Position numbers and translations under genes: made by a program
Notes under the pieces: model-generated
The model's input: only the letters and a program-made list of their open reading frames with translations
Databases searched by the model: none
Told to the model about the DNA's origin: nothing
Shown here: in pieces, positions 22,701 through 37,700 of the stretch
Position numbering within the stretch: position 1 is the first letter of the stretch
Layout: each line of letters begins with the position of its first letter
Assembly (NCBI GenBank): GCA_038503035.1
Contig: JAVSML010001074.1
Span: forward strand, 1 to 64,000
DNA: 64,000 nucleotides
From: Crocodylus rhombifer
Lineage: Eukaryota; Chordata; Crocodylia; Crocodylidae
Reading direction: 5' to 3'

Positions 22701-25700
22701 CTTGACAAGCTCCATCATATCTTTGACAAAGCCATCTACTTCTGGACCTTCAAGTGCTCCTGTTTTACTCTGAAAGACAGAGGAAACATCATATGCATTT
22801 CACTAAGAGAAAGTTCCCCTCAGGACTCCATGTTCCTGTCATCCCCCAGCCACCCAAGCCATCTGCCTGCAACTTCTCTTGTCCCCTCACATGGTGGTGA
22901 CATCTTCAGTCACCTATTTGGGACAACTTCTGAAACTAGCCAATGACAACAAAAGGTAGCTCTCCAAGTGAGAGGAGGCAACCAGGGTATTTCATTTGTG
23001 TGGTGTCCTATTGCTGCTATACTGAACGAGGATATAGGGTGTAGCATTCTTGTTGATAGATTGAGACATGCAGGTGGTACCCAACTGCTCAAAGGGCATA
23101 GAGGTGAAACTATTGCTGTTTTTGTGATTTGGTAAGTATTGCTTCTTCTGAAGGAGGAGACTCCTGGCAGTTTAGTGCCTCCCATTACTGTGCTTCCATT
23201 ATGTCTCAGTCTAGGTGTGCTTCATTATATATGTAATATAATCATGAATGACTACAGAGAACTCACAACATCATAGTGTGCAAAAATTTTCTCAAAATCT
23301 CTCTTCCTTTCTTCTGTACTACAAGCCTGAGTGGAAAATAAAAGATAATGGGTTGAAGTTAGGCGTGAATTACCTTTGCTGAAAGAAGCTGAATGAATGA
23401 ATTGGAAAATAGTGCTACTTACATCCATTTTGAACTGAAGGAGGAAATTTTCCTGGAGTGCCAGAATCCTAAAGAGAGAGACAGAGAGAAATTATGACCT
23501 ACTCAATTATTGTCTGCACACAAATGTTTAGTTCTGCTTGTCCATAAATCAAAAAGGACTGTAGATTATAGGCCTCTGAAGAAGAAAGTTACTGCAAGGG
23601 GTATTTTAAAGAAAGGTCTGTGGCTAATGTGAACATAATTCCTTCCCTCTAGTTGTTGGGAAGAGCTGTGCACATGCCTTCGATCACTGTTCTAAAAAGT
23701 GTACTTCTTCACGCATCTGCCCATTACAGAACTTTTCCAACAGTAATAGCAGGCAAGGACATCTACCTCCAAAGGGAGGTTAGTATCCAATTATTCCTCT
23801 GTAACTGGATTGTGCTGCTGAATTTAAAAAAATAGAAAATGTATCATTATCTTATAGTTGGATTTAGTGGTTGTGAAAATAAAGGACAAAATAATACTGG
23901 TTTGGACACTGACAGTGGGCAAATTTTCCCACGAAGGTCTGATAAAAGCTTTTCTTTTTTTTGGCTGCTATTCAAGTCCTAAGTTTTTCCTGAACAGAGA
24001 ATGCCAAATTGTGCCCCAACACAGAAAGTTTTGTGATGTGATCGATATTCACTCTAAGCAGAATTTAATCTACACAATTCACTTCATTATTAAGTACCGG
24101 TTTATTAGTGTGCATTGTAAGGAGGCTACTCACTATGCTATGTCTAGAAAAAAATTTGTAACAGCAGCCTCTGTATGTTATTTTTCATTCTCTTTGTCTC
24201 CATATACATATTTAAACACACAAGGATATGGAATATAAATTGGAGAACACTGATGGATTCTGAGTTGGCATAGATAGGGATGAGGACAAAGCACAGCTGA
24301 ATAAGCATGTATGAGAACTCATGCCTTTCCTCATTCAGCTGTTTCTGGACATGCAGCCCAGAATCCTTTAGTGCAGTGAGTATCTCAATGGTTCTCAAAA
24401 ATGTTAGGACAGGACCTCATTTCAACAACAAAAATACCATCACAAGCCAAACCCTATGAGCTTATTTTGGTAAGTACAAAGCTGGTGAAAGTATGGAACA
24501 CCATTTGGGCTTGTGATTCCTTATTTGAGAAATACTGCATCAGTACTTTCCAGCAGCTGCCATGTCACCGCCTGTGAATCTCCTCTACAGACAAAGTGTA
24601 TAGATGAAGGGGAGAACAATCCTGACATAACTTAGAGCTCTTATTCATTAGGCATTTACTCAGATATTGTAGTAGTGGTGAACCAGACAGTAGAAATACT
24701 TAAGTCGAGAAGAAACTGATCTCACCTGAGTGGCAGGATTCGAACTCAGGCCTCCAGAGGTGGAAGGCTATTGCTTATAATCCACCCACTTGCCAGATCC
24801 ACCTGCAGAAACTTATGAGCCATAGCAGTACTATTAAAATCTACCTTGCCAGATCATTCAGATCCAATCGTCCATCTTTATTTTTGTCAAAAATCTTCAT
24901 CTAAAATCAGGAAGACAAAATCACAATAAAATTGAACCACTGAGATCTCTGGTTAAGAAAACAGAAGCACAGAAGCACTGGCATATATTACAGGCAACTC
25001 TATGTCCTTTCCAGCATAAGGTAACCTCTTATGTCCTGATTTCATTATTGCCCTGTCAGTAGCTACGATTATGGCATAACTCAGGCAAAACTGTCTCCCT
25101 TCAATACACAGAACTGTCAGCATTTAAAACTTAGTTGGAGCAAAGTCTGAAGTCAGAAAGAACCTGTTTTACTTAGAAAATTTCAGACTGCCGGTATCAT
25201 GGAGTTAATCCATATAAGTACAAGAGATATCTCTTGCTTAATATATTTTGATTGCTGCTTCCCAGTGACTCACCCCAGCTTTCCTTTACTTATTATTTAT
25301 TTATTTTTCCTGTATGAGGCACAGATAAGAGGTGATCACTTAGGCGAGAAGCAAAGAGATTTGATGGATTGTAGGTATGAATAATTCATGGCAATTGTCA
25401 TAGAAAAAAACTGATGCCAGTTTTTACTGCATGAAAGATCTAATATTTTATGGAGATAAGTTGCTGGTCTCTTTTAGACATTCTGCATTGGGATATTCTT
25501 ATTCACTAATATTTATTTCATGAACCTTATTCCTCTAGTGATTATAAGTTTACTAAAAAAAAATCAGTACACAAAATGAGTTTCCAAGTACTCGAAAACT
25601 TGAGAATAGGAGGTATAGTTACCCTGTTTAGACCCTCAACAATATGCTCAGAGTATCAAGCAGAGAGGACTAGGCATATGACATAGAACTAGGAACTATG

Positions 25701-28700
25701 TCCACAAAATACCTCCAGGGAAACCAACATTTTAAATATCTTCCAGAAATGAATTCAGAATTCAGTTCAAAGCCTGACATTTGTACAAAAAAGATGCCTC
25801 CTAAGAGTTCAATAAAAAGTGACTCTAATTTGCAGTTGGTTGTGTGGAGAGAGAGAAGGGGCTGGCATTTTCTGAGAATCCTTCCTACCAATATGAAGTC
25901 TTATAGTCAGGCACATCTCCAGTCTCACAGCACTTGAGGGAAGACAATTAAATCTCAGATATCATGCATAGGGACCTACCTAAATTGCAGTTTTGCAGAT
26001 TTTGCAGAAACCGTGAAAAACAGTGTTGTCCATGATTACTACAATTGCTGAGAAATTCAGCACCGGCTACAACTTCCCACAAAATCAACCAAGAAAAAAA
26101 ACAGCAGTAGTGATGTACAAGGGGCCCTCCACCAATCAGTGGTGAGGAGTGGGACAAAAAATTGGTAGTGACATAGACTGAGTGATGGCACCTTCCACCA
26201 ACCGGCTCAAGGGGCAGGGCCACCAGGGTCCCTCTGCCAATCAGCAGTGAGGGGCAGGGCCACTGCAAAAATGCCTGTGAAATTGGCTGTGTGCACCATG
26301 AGTGGACTGAGAAAAACCCTGTGTCTCACTGTGACTTAGGTAGGTCTCTACCACTGGTAAACCTCTTTATTGGACTGGGTTTTATTAAGAATCATGACAC
26401 ATTTCATTAAACGAGTTCTTCTAAACAGTTTAAAGCCAGTGTAGGAATATTTAAAGAATTCTTAGTATTGGCCAACCTTTGTTTCCATTGAAATTAACTG
26501 TGAAACTACCATTGATGAGTTAGACCAATACAAAGCTTTTTGAAAACTGCCCCTCTTAAATGTAAAGTTCATATCTAATTGTGTACAATTATTCCTTCAT
26601 TCCAGTTTCATAGCCTCATGCCCTGTGTGTACTCAGCTCAAAGGAAACACATGGGGGGATACGGGGGGCATGCGTCCCCCCCTGAAATTGGCCCTCTCTG
26701 TCCAGGGAGTGGGGAGTGGGCCCATGCCGGCAGCACTTCTGGTTTTGCCCGTGGCACTTCCAGTTTGTCGGTGGATCTTTTGCGGATGACGACTGGCTAC
26801 TGGGGGTACCCCCCCGGTTGGTGATCAGCTGCTGATGCCCCCCCCAGAGCCAGGAGGAACCAGTTTCCCATGACTTAGCTCATAGGTTGTAGAAGCAACA
26901 ATAAACATGCTTTTTAAAATTTCTTTAACCTGCAACTGGAAGAATGAGTGAAGCAGTTTAATGTAGCACAAAGTGCTGTTCTTATTCAACAAATTTCCCA
27001 GCTATACAGTTGGTCCAATAAAAGATATAATAAAACCTTGCCTCTCAGACTTTTTTTATGTGCTCAGTCAGAGCTTATTTTGAAGGCAAGATAAAATATT
27101 TAATTCTCCCTCTAGAAGAAAATCACTGAGGGTAACATTTAAAAAATCTTATACAAGTTAATGGGATTTAGGCACCCAAATTGCCAGAATCATTTTTGAA
27201 ACTGGAATTCAGGCCTTTTTGAAAAATTTTACCCTCAACCCCTGGTTTCTGGAATAGGGGTTAAGAGGTCTTAAGACTCAGGTTATGTCTACCTGGTAAA
27301 CATACCGTAGCTTGTAGGTGTGCTCTCTGGGCTTTTTACTTTCTAAACTGGAAGGAGCATAAATGCATCTATTTAGCCATTGGGGTGAGCTAATTGGCAC
27401 TTGCAAATGTAGCTACTCTGCAAGGCGTGGTGCAGTGCATTTGGAGGAGCTGCTGCTAACCATGGTAAATTTACTGAGTAGACACAGCTTAACTGGGACA
27501 AGCACTATCTACATAAATAACACACATTGTGAAAAATAAAAACCCACATAAGGCAAGAATGGTCAGTGTGTTCTAAAAGACACAAGGTCAAATTCCAGCC
27601 TGGTGTAACTTAATTGAATTTTCCCTGCTTCTGATAGCGCAAAATATGCTAAAGGCACCTTCCATATCTTTTCCATGTGAAAAGATGTACTGTATTTCTC
27701 ATTGCATTACTGTTCAGAGGCTTCAGGTTTTTAAATACAGTCCTAAATGCCACAGTACTTGGAAAACAACAGGCGATGGGGGGGAATTTTTGTTTCTATG
27801 GCCATTAAATCTTTGGCTCTGGTATGAGATTGCAGTAAAAATGATTTAATTACCAGCCATGATGGCAATTGATGAGACACGATGCACAGCTAGCAACTTA
27901 GGAAATGGATAGAGGCCAACTACTTATTTTGCATAGGTCAAGTCAAGCCATTCATTTCTTTTCCGTTTCGACATCTCCTGACGTCTCATTTCCTTCCATA
28001 ATTCCCTCGAGTAAAAAATAAACATCCGACTTTAGTCATTCCTTCTTCTGGGCTTTCAAATGTGTCTCATCCATGTGTCTGGCTTAATGGCTAGAGCTCC
28101 AAAGTACAGACTGTCTATTGTGTGGGCCACCAAACACGTATCAGAAGGCAACGACCTTTTTTCACTGCCACTAACATGGGATAGATTAGGACTGTTGATT
28201 TACAGGAGAAAGTATGCGCCTCTCATTAGCAATCTAATTCAGTTCCTTACTCCTATAAGTTTGAATGTAACATTTAGCTTTTAGGGACTTAAAACCCTTT
28301 GTTTTCTAACCGATCAGTGTTGTTGTTGCCAGTTTTCTCATCTCCCTGCTTTCCCGTACTTCTGCTTTTTCCAAACCGAGAGAATCTTCATGTTTTACAA
28401 TTCAGCTTTGTTTGTTATAATACATCTGCATTAAACAAAATAGCCAAATACATTTAAACTTCCTCTCGGTTCTGGTCAAGGAGGAAAAAGAATCCTGCAT
28501 CAAAGGGTTGGTTACTTTTTGGTAATAATGAATTTCATACAGAATATGAAAAACATGTATTCAAGACCAGAATACCTTTCAATAAGTTAGTTCAGGTACC
28601 ACATCTAATAAGATGGACATGATTCCAGTATTTGAACAAGCAGGCCCACTCTGTGCCATCGTTGTAAAGTTACTACAGCAAATGCCCAGGGATACATTTA

Positions 28701-31700
28701 TTAATTAAACTTGCAGATCTCAAATATGCAAGTGTTTGATTTAATCAGATAATTGTATATCCGTGTGCATACAAAGAATTGCAGCCCACCCATATCCTGA
28801 ATACATGGATATGTAGGAGGTTTAAGTACATATATTCAAAATGTTGTGGGCCTGATTTTAATTTAACTGATTTCCAAACACACCACACTGGCAGTGCAAA
28901 GATGCTCTTAGGTCGGTATTATTTATACCTACTTTCAGACTCATTTTAGCTGCTAGCATGGTATTAAGGGACTTATTGTAAATGGAGATAGGGTTCTGCA
29001 TGCTTAAATGACATTTTTAAAAATAAAAATCTTTATTCTATTTTATATACCGTGTTTACCCAGATCCAAGACTTTGCCTTTACGATGACTGCCCCAATGA
29101 TTAGGTTCTGTACATGGCAAAATATAAATTTGTTAGCATTTTCCATGTATAGAATCTAATTTGTGGCAAATCATTTTAAATTCATCTTCCTCAAGCCCGA
29201 CCTGCTGTGGCAGAGAAAGCAGTGGTGGGGAGGCGAGGGGCCAGAACCCCATCCCTTGCTCTCCTGCCTCTTGTTCCCCTTGTGGGCCCCTGCTGCCTGC
29301 CCCTCATGCTTGTGCCTGCCCCACATTCCCTGCTTTCCCCACCTCTTACTTCCTCCTACAGCCTGCCTCCCTCTTGCTCCCCATGCCTGTGCTTGCCCCT
29401 GTTCCCCAATTCCCTCCCCCACCCCCTTACCCTCTGCTGCAGCTTTGCTCCTCCAGAGCAGTCAATAGCAGTATGGCCCCAGCCCAGCCAGCCCCCTGCC
29501 TCCCCCACCCTATGCACCCCCTGAGCCTCACCTGGTCCCCCATTCCCTGCCCCCACTACCCCCTCACTTTCTATTGCACTGCTGCTCCCACCCTGAGGAA
29601 GCCCGCAGCAATCTGGCCCCAGCACAGTCTGGCTAGGGTAGAGTGGGGGCACCTCCTGGCCAGGCAGGGTCAGGGCTGAAAGGAGTGGAGCTGGAACAAT
29701 AGGTAAGTGGGGGGTGGGGGGAGCTGTGGTCAGGGGAGCAGGCACAGGCATGGTAGAGGACAAAGAGGGAGCAGGCTGCAGGTTTCTCCCCACACCACAG
29801 TCTCCCCGACACTCACCCTGACCATGTGCTCCCCACTCCTCCACCCCTGGGGCCTGGGGCCAAAGCCAGAGCTGAGCTACTGCCTGCCCTGGTACTTCAA
29901 TCCTAGATGAAGCTTCTTCCTCCTGATGCTGACTGCAGTGGGTGTGTGGGGTGGTGGTGGTTATGACCTTCTCTTGGATTTGAGCAAATATGGTAAAATT
30001 ATACAGTTGTTTTAATGCCAAGCTATACAACATTGCAAAGTGTTTGGGTAAATTCACTATTGAAATTTTTAATGGAATTAGACCAGAGATGCTTTTAGAC
30101 CAAGAGACCAAGTTAAAATAATCTTTTTTGAGGCAGCATGAGCTGGAATTGACTTTGCCAAATGTCATTTGTTACTCTTTTCTGTAATGCAAAACAAAAA
30201 CTATCCTTGGCTTTTAATTCAAGTCCTCTATGCAGCAACAAAAGGGCCTGAACTTTTTCAGGCAGGTACTGTAGGGAAGGTTACTGGAAAATGAAAGTGG
30301 ATGAATAGCATAGGATCATAAGCCTGTTTTAAAGTGAGTAACAGTGACACGGTTCTGTATTTGATTATGTCAGTAGTGTATGTAACTTGATTCACCAAAA
30401 TTTGAACAAGTAATGAGCTTTCCGTCTACATGGAACAAAGCATTAGGGCAGGGAGCTAAATATAGGTTCTTGAACTGCAGGTTAATTACAGTCAGTGCTT
30501 TTATGAACAAGGTAATAATGGATGCAAGGGGTTTCTGAATGAGAAATAAAGACTTATACTCAGTCTTGCAATGATTGAGTCCATTCGCGGTGCATAGGGG
30601 GTGCACACGGGTGCACATGCACCCCCTGAGATTGGCCATGCACTCCCTGGAAGCACCAGCCGCAAAACCAGAAGTGTACCTCTGGTTTTGCTGCTGGCTT
30701 GGTAATCAGCTGCTGGGGGATCCCCCCTCCCTGGCCAGCAATTGGCTGCTGGGGGACCCCCCAGACTCGGGAGGTACAGTTGCCCATTATTGAGTCCATC
30801 ACTGTGACAGAAAAAAATGTTTCAAGGAAGATAAGAGTAAACGAGGAAGGATCAGGGAAAGTGTGGGTCTGTTACTGAATGGGGGAGACAACCTAGTGAC
30901 AGAGGATGCAGGAAAGGCTGAAGTACTCAATGCCTTTTTCACCTCTGTCTTCATAGGCAAGGTCAGCTCCCAGACTACTGTACCCGGTTTAGGGAGGAAG
31001 TGAGCAGCCAACAGTGGCAAAAAAACAGGTTAGGGACTATTTAGAAAAACCGGACATATACAAGTCCATGAGGCCAGATGGGATGCAGCCAAGGGTGCTG
31101 AGGGAGTTGGCTGATGTGATTGCAGAGCCACTGGCCATCATCTTTTAAAACTCATGACAATCAGGATAGGTCCTGGATAATTGGAAAAGAGCAAACATAG
31201 TGCCCATATTGAAGAAAGAGAAGAGAGAGGATCCAGGGTATTATAGACCAGTCAGCTGCATCTCAGTCTCTGGAAATATCACGGAGCAGATTATCAGAGA
31301 ATCCATTTCTAAGCGCTTGGAGAAGAACAAGGTGGTTAGGACCAGTCAGCATGGATTCACCAAGGGAAAGTCATGCCTGACTAACCTTACTGCCTTCTAT
31401 GATGAGATGACTGGCTCTGGATACAGGAAGGCCAGTCACTGCAGTATACCTTGATTTCACCAAGGCTTTTGATACGGGCGCCTACAACATTCTTGCAGGC
31501 AAGCTAAGGAAGAATGGGCTGGATGAATGGACTGTAAGGTGGATAGAAAACTGGCTGAAGCATCAGGCTCAGAGGGTAGTAATCAATGGCTTGATGTTTA
31601 GTTGGCAGCTGGTATCAAATGGAGTGTTTTAGGGGTTGGTCCTGGGTCCAGTTTTGTTCAATATCTTCATCAATGACTTGTTTGTTAGAACAGCTGCACC

Positions 31701-34700
31701 AGGAGTCTTCCACAGAGATCCTGCCCTTGTGCCTGAGGTAAAAAAACTCTCTCGGTTTGTTTCTTTGGAGGCTCAATGAATATTAATGATCCTTCAGGCA
31801 CACATTGTTGGTGATACAAAAGGGTATATATTTGCAAATAGGGTCAGAGAGAGAAGACAAAAGATCAAAACCCTCTGCCCGTCCAGAACACCCATCAGCA
31901 GGCTTTTATCCCCTCTCTCCTAAACACATGTAGAGAAGCAGGAACTCTTACAACTCATTTCCGGTTCATACAAACATGCATGTGAATACGTCACATCATG
32001 CGTCGCATGTGTATTATAATTAACTACTTAAGTATGCGGGGTGGATAGGCTTAATATGTATTAGCTTATTGCGCGTGCTTAGAAGGGACCCGAGGTTATG
32101 AAGGGTTCAACCCCAAGGCTAAGATTGCAATTACTCTTATCTTAGCCTAAGAAATGTGGGAGCCATGAAAGAAAGTGTGATTTAGTGTAACAAAGAGATA
32201 GTAAATTTGCAGAACAAAGAGAGAGTGATACCTTAGTACAAAGAGCTCTTGGTAGTTTTCCCTTCAATTTCCAACCCCCCCTTCTCCCACCAAGGAGACA
32301 AGGAGAGCTAAGCAGCTGTGTTTTTCTAAATCTGCTATTGATAATGTATTTTTAATAATATTTCTAACATGCCTGCCCCTCCCCAACCAATCCAAATCTC
32401 CAAATCTTTCTGAATCTTTTCTGAATCAATTCGGAGACTCCGGATTTGATTTGGACATTTTAATGGCTCTCCCGATTCAATTCAGATTCAGAAGTTTGGC
32501 TGCTGAATTGGGCCAAATCTCCTCAAATTGAATCGGCTACTGAAGCTTCACATAACCTTAGTTGCCAGGCCTACAGCAGAGGGACCACAGTGTGCAGGCT
32601 GGCAGTGGATTTTGTATTAGCACTGCTATCTCATGGCCTGCCCACAGCCTACAGGGGTGAATTTTATCCTACAACTCTCAATTAATATCCCATAGAAATC
32701 TGGTTGTTGGGCCTTTGGGTGAGGAAGGTAAAACAATACCCTCAATGGAAATGACAGTTCTCACGAAGCACAGAACCACAGATACCAGAGATGGAAAGGC
32801 CAATGGGTTTGTTTCTTGTTAGCACAAAGCTGTGTCCTACAGTGAGCAGAATAGTCTCATCTTAAGAATAACCATTTTTCTTGGGAAACCATTCCAAAGT
32901 CAAATAGGTCTCATCAACAAGGATTTCATCCTGTCATTCAGCCTAAATTCTCCTTTGCTTAATATCATTCGTTGCTACGTCACTTTAACCTTAACTCTTT
33001 CTTTTTGTTCAGAAGGGGGCTGAGAACAAGCATTCTCCAGTTACATCTGGTTCTGATGTGAGCCGCTCCAATGGAAGCTCTGGAAGATTTGATTTTAGTC
33101 ACATTAGGTGCTCATACAAGTACAGAGAACGCATTTCTACTTCTATAAGCCCCAGCTCAAAATCGACAGTCTTTTGAGGAAGAAGTAGAATACCCATTCC
33201 ATAAGAGATTTTAAGGGTATTGTAAAAATCATACGAGTATTGCGAAGAAACAGGACAGTCTGGTAATGCATAGCTACTAAGCAACATGCTCAATCGATGC
33301 TCCTCCTTGGAGAGAGAACAAATCCACACTACTGAGTCAGAGGTGTGAAAATGGAAAACAGCTCAAACTCACAGCAAATATACATAGAGCAAAGGAACTG
33401 CCTTGTGCATTGTGTTTCACATGTAATCTGTGTCACTTAATGAGGTGGGTGGATAAAGATGAAGACGAGGCATGTGTTGTGTTCCTGGAAGGTGGCACTG
33501 GGACAGAAATAGAATTTGTAAGGCAAAGCAGGGTAGAATAATCTTCAGCAAAGCTACTGTGTTGTTAGCAGCTATCAAAACTCCTTGAGTGAAGGGCAAA
33601 CCCTGACAGCAGGCAACTTCTGGTCTATGAGACTTCCTTCCTGACCTTAGCACATGTCAGAACAGCATGGAGGGACAAATGCACATGGCGGAGATTGCAA
33701 AACACAGGTGGCTTACTGAGGAGGGCAATGGCTCCCACTTCCAAATCTAATCAGTTCCATCCTGCAAATGAAAAACGACTTGCTTGGGAGATGTTTGCTC
33801 CAAGGAAGAGTAAAGGGTGGGGGGGGGACCAAGACCTTAGAGGTGAACAAGAAAATTGTATGCAAGTGACAAGCCAGGAGATATATGCTGCTGTTTGTTA
33901 GGGATAATAATTTTATTTCCACCTCTTGCTCCTGTCAAATTACTGCATCCCTTTTCCTGCACACATAAAACGTAGTCCACTGATGGCAGGTAGTATTAGT
34001 TCACTACAAAGGCATAACAGAGCAGGTCTGTGTCCTGGACAGCCAGGATGCATATAACAGCATCAGCTGCAGTAAGTAGTGCTGATCATGGTGGCATGGT
34101 TATCTGTTGCTGTGGGGGCGGTGATTTTTGCACCCCTCTGTAAAGATACTGCTTGGGACTGTTGCCCCAGTCACTCCCTCTCAATTATGCTACTAATTCA
34201 TTCTCACTGGTTTGGGTGGTTTGTGTAATGACTGAATTCCCATGGCATAAAAAGTAATAAAAATGAAATGTTGGACCAAATCATGCTCATCTTGGGTGTG
34301 TGAATAGCTTCATTGGCCTTCAAGGAATACTTGTGGCATGGGCGACAAGTAAGGGGTTTACAAGACTGAGTCACATATAAGCAACAGTCGTCTCAAGAAT
34401 CATTTCTACTGGCACCAAACTTTTCCATCTTGCAGAAGTGAGGGAATATTCTAGCATTATTTATAGAGTAAGAGAATAAAGAGGAGGATAAATACTCAAA
34501 AACCCTAATTAAGAGGGGATCAGACTTACTCAGGCCTTCCCCTGAAGTCAATAGAAGTCTTTCCTCTGATCTCAGTGGGTCAAGTGTATCCTGTTTCTGT
34601 CACCCTTGTCTGTCTTCTTTTAAGTCCTGCCTCATGTTGATCCATTACCTGCACTTTGTCATGTTGTGTCACGTTAAATTTTGACCAGGGTGGGGAGAAT

Positions 34701-37700
34701 GTTCTTACTAGTTTTGTGACGCTCCCAAGACAATTCAGGGCCCCCCAAAATGATAGGTGATTTAAAAATTCCCCTGCTGCATCTTGGTCTGCATGCTTTC
34801 ATCTGCCTATCAGTCATATCAATAATAGGTGCACAAACTTGAGGCATCTGATCAAAAAGATACTCACTGTGTAACTTTTTTCCATCTCTCACTAGCAATC
34901 ATGGAATCACAAACTGGTTCTGTCTTTAAGTCTTGGACAGCTGTTCAAAAATGATACTCTTATCTGTTTATTCTCCTTTATTTGGTTCTCCCAAAACATT
35001 AGGCTCACTCTGGCCATCACTAGTTCCATGAGATGTGTGCAGCTAGGCATAGTATGAATGATACATAGGGCATAGCTTTCAAAACTCCTGTTGAGAATGA
35101 CACATTTTTTGGCTTTCATCACACATTTCATCAACACCCTGATCATGATTCTGAAGATGACAGTAGCACTAGAAGCAGCAAGTGGGATTAGTGCACCTTT
35201 GTAACAACCTTTGTTGGTGCAGTAGCAGCCCCTGCTTTCATCTAAATAGAAATATGGGTAGAGGTATAATTAGCTCTCTGTTTTAAAGGCAGGCAGCTGA
35301 TGTGCAAAAGATTGCAAGGATACTTTATATGAGCCACAGGTTGAACCTTGAGCTCCTGAAATTCAAGGCAATGCCTCAGCGGCAAAATCACTCTTTCTTT
35401 CCAGATAGAGGCTGATACAGAATACTAGCAGCACTTGGTCCTTCTGTAGCACTTCCCATTGGAGACTTGCAAAGGACTTTACATATTTCAGTGAATCATT
35501 ACTCACTGTACATTACTTTAAATGGAAAAAGGTAAGGATTATTATCCTCAATGTATAGACAACAACACTGGGAGAGATTCTATGGAGATGACAGGAATAT
35601 GTTTGTTGGATGATCTCTCTTCCTGCTGGAGCAGGTTTGGATTTTATTATTCCTGTTCTATTCCAACAATTTCCTGAGACATCTACTCTGTATCTGAGAT
35701 GATGTCCCTTTTTAAGAAGAGATTCATTCTAAAATTGACCTTCTTTATTTCATCCAGATTATACTCACTACCTTCTTGCTATTTATACCCTTCAAGGAAT
35801 TGTGAATAATTAAAATGTTGCCTTCATCCTAGCTCAGCCACTCTACTATATTTAATACTTCTGATTTCCCCTTGGAATAAGTCCTTTAGTTTCCTAGTCA
35901 GTCTTGTAGCTGTTTTCTGAATTTGCTGTAATTTCTTAGTATTTTTGTAGCAAGGTAATGCCCAAAGCAGATACTGCACCTGTTGTCATCCCAGCACTAC
36001 CCCCATTAACCTAGTGGTGCAACTTTGTAGGCCCATGGGCTGGATAACCAGTGAGGGATCAGTGTTGGTCTGTGATCAGTCATGAGAGTCTGATCTGGCC
36101 ACATGCCAGCCTAAAGACATGCCACCCTTATCAAGCCATGTGCCAGCCTGATCATGTGTGCCCAGATTCCACCACATGCTGGCACCATCTGGCGTCCAGG
36201 GTCAAGTTATCTGGCTCATGGGGCTTACAACATTGCTTTCCTGCTGCCAAATTTCCAGAGCCTTGAGAAGTCCCACGGGCTGGATGACACAGTTTTGTGG
36301 CTAGATCTGACCTGTGGTGTGGGGTAGAGCACCCCTAGTGTAACCCAGTGTTTCTGCCTATGCAGTCCTAAGTTGCTCAATTTTTTCCACCTTAATATTA
36401 CACTGCAAATGTATGTCTAATTTGTGGTCTGATAACACCTTACCTCTTCTGGCATCCCTGGTTTGCAAGTTTTTCCATCACAATGGATGTATATATGTCT
36501 TTCAGGCTATATATTCCAAGACATATTAAAAGCTTTCCTTTTTCCAAGTTGCACCATACTGTGAAGCACAGCGAGGTTAAAAACTATCTTTTCAAGGACA
36601 CACATTGAGTCAATGGGAAAAGCTGGGAAGCGAACGATTGGCCCTGTGCTTGAACTGCTAGACTATGCTTCTTTCTCAACTGTATCATTACCAAACTGTA
36701 TTTGATACATCATAGATCATTACGTGTACCACAGCAGCTCTTTCTTGGGAAATGATGGGGTAAATCACAGGAAGAATAAAGAGGAAATGAACCAGTCAAT
36801 GCCTACAAATTTCAAACTGCTTACTCCTCCATCCTTGATCAGAGAACCCACAGGGCAAGTGATCCTTCGTTGGTGAAGAGCAAAAACCATTTGCTACCAG
36901 GAATTTCTACTGAAAAGATTTTTTGTTCAAATTGTAGTTTCTTTTTATATTTTCAAGCTGTTTCTGCTGTGGAGTAAGTTCAGTACTCTGGCTTCACCTC
37001 TGAATTGCAGACAAACGTGAATGCAGGATGGAAATGTACTGTCCCATAACTGAACAAGTGAGATTAGAAGATAAGAAAGGAAGTGAAGCTACTTTTCATT
37101 TTAAATAAACATTTTAAGTCATGGGTACATGCAGTATGTTCAGAAGATAGTGGTTGAAAACAGTCTCTTATACAGGAAAAATTAGTGGATGTTCATGTAT
37201 TATAAGTACTCCTCTGCTAGCATAGTTAGCTATTTTACATGCATAAATGTAGGTTTGGGACTAGGAATTGAGGTCCTCACATTTGAAATTTGTTTTTGGA
37301 AGTATTACATGTAACCTTGGATGAAAGTCAAACAACATCATTTGAAAGTCAAATGTGCATCGCGGAGACCAACTGGCGGCTACAGGAATGGTGCTTTGAG
37401 GAGGGCTTTGGCTTCCTCAGCCATGACCAGCACATCACAACGAGAGACATGTTGGCATGGGATGGGCTCCACCTTTCCCCTAAAGGTGCGTGTGTTTTCT
37501 TCTAGGTTGGCGGACCTCCTCCAGCAGGCTTTAAACTAGGCATGTCGGGGGAAGGGGAAGATGAGGGTGGGGGAAACATCAGACTGCCAGACCAAACAGC
37601 ACCCACAACTACAGCCCAGCCCAGACCAACGAGCAAAGCGAATAAACAGGTAAGAGATATGGGCCAGGGTAACGCTGGGACTAGGGGGTCAATACACACA

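Noticed and set aside
24722..24804. Functional tRNA gene
   Set aside because: The acceptor stem does not close and there is no clear terminator. Kept only as a tRNA-derived relic.
29161..30168. Long overlapping open frames on both strands (up to 270 codons)
   Set aside because: They are proline/leucine- or glycine-rich, overlap in every frame, have no domain, and lie inside a GC-skewed transposon core, so the openness is compositional.
31683..32369. Complete endogenous retrovirus
   Set aside because: Only one LTR-sized unit is present, and no gag, pol or env coding sequence lies beside it.
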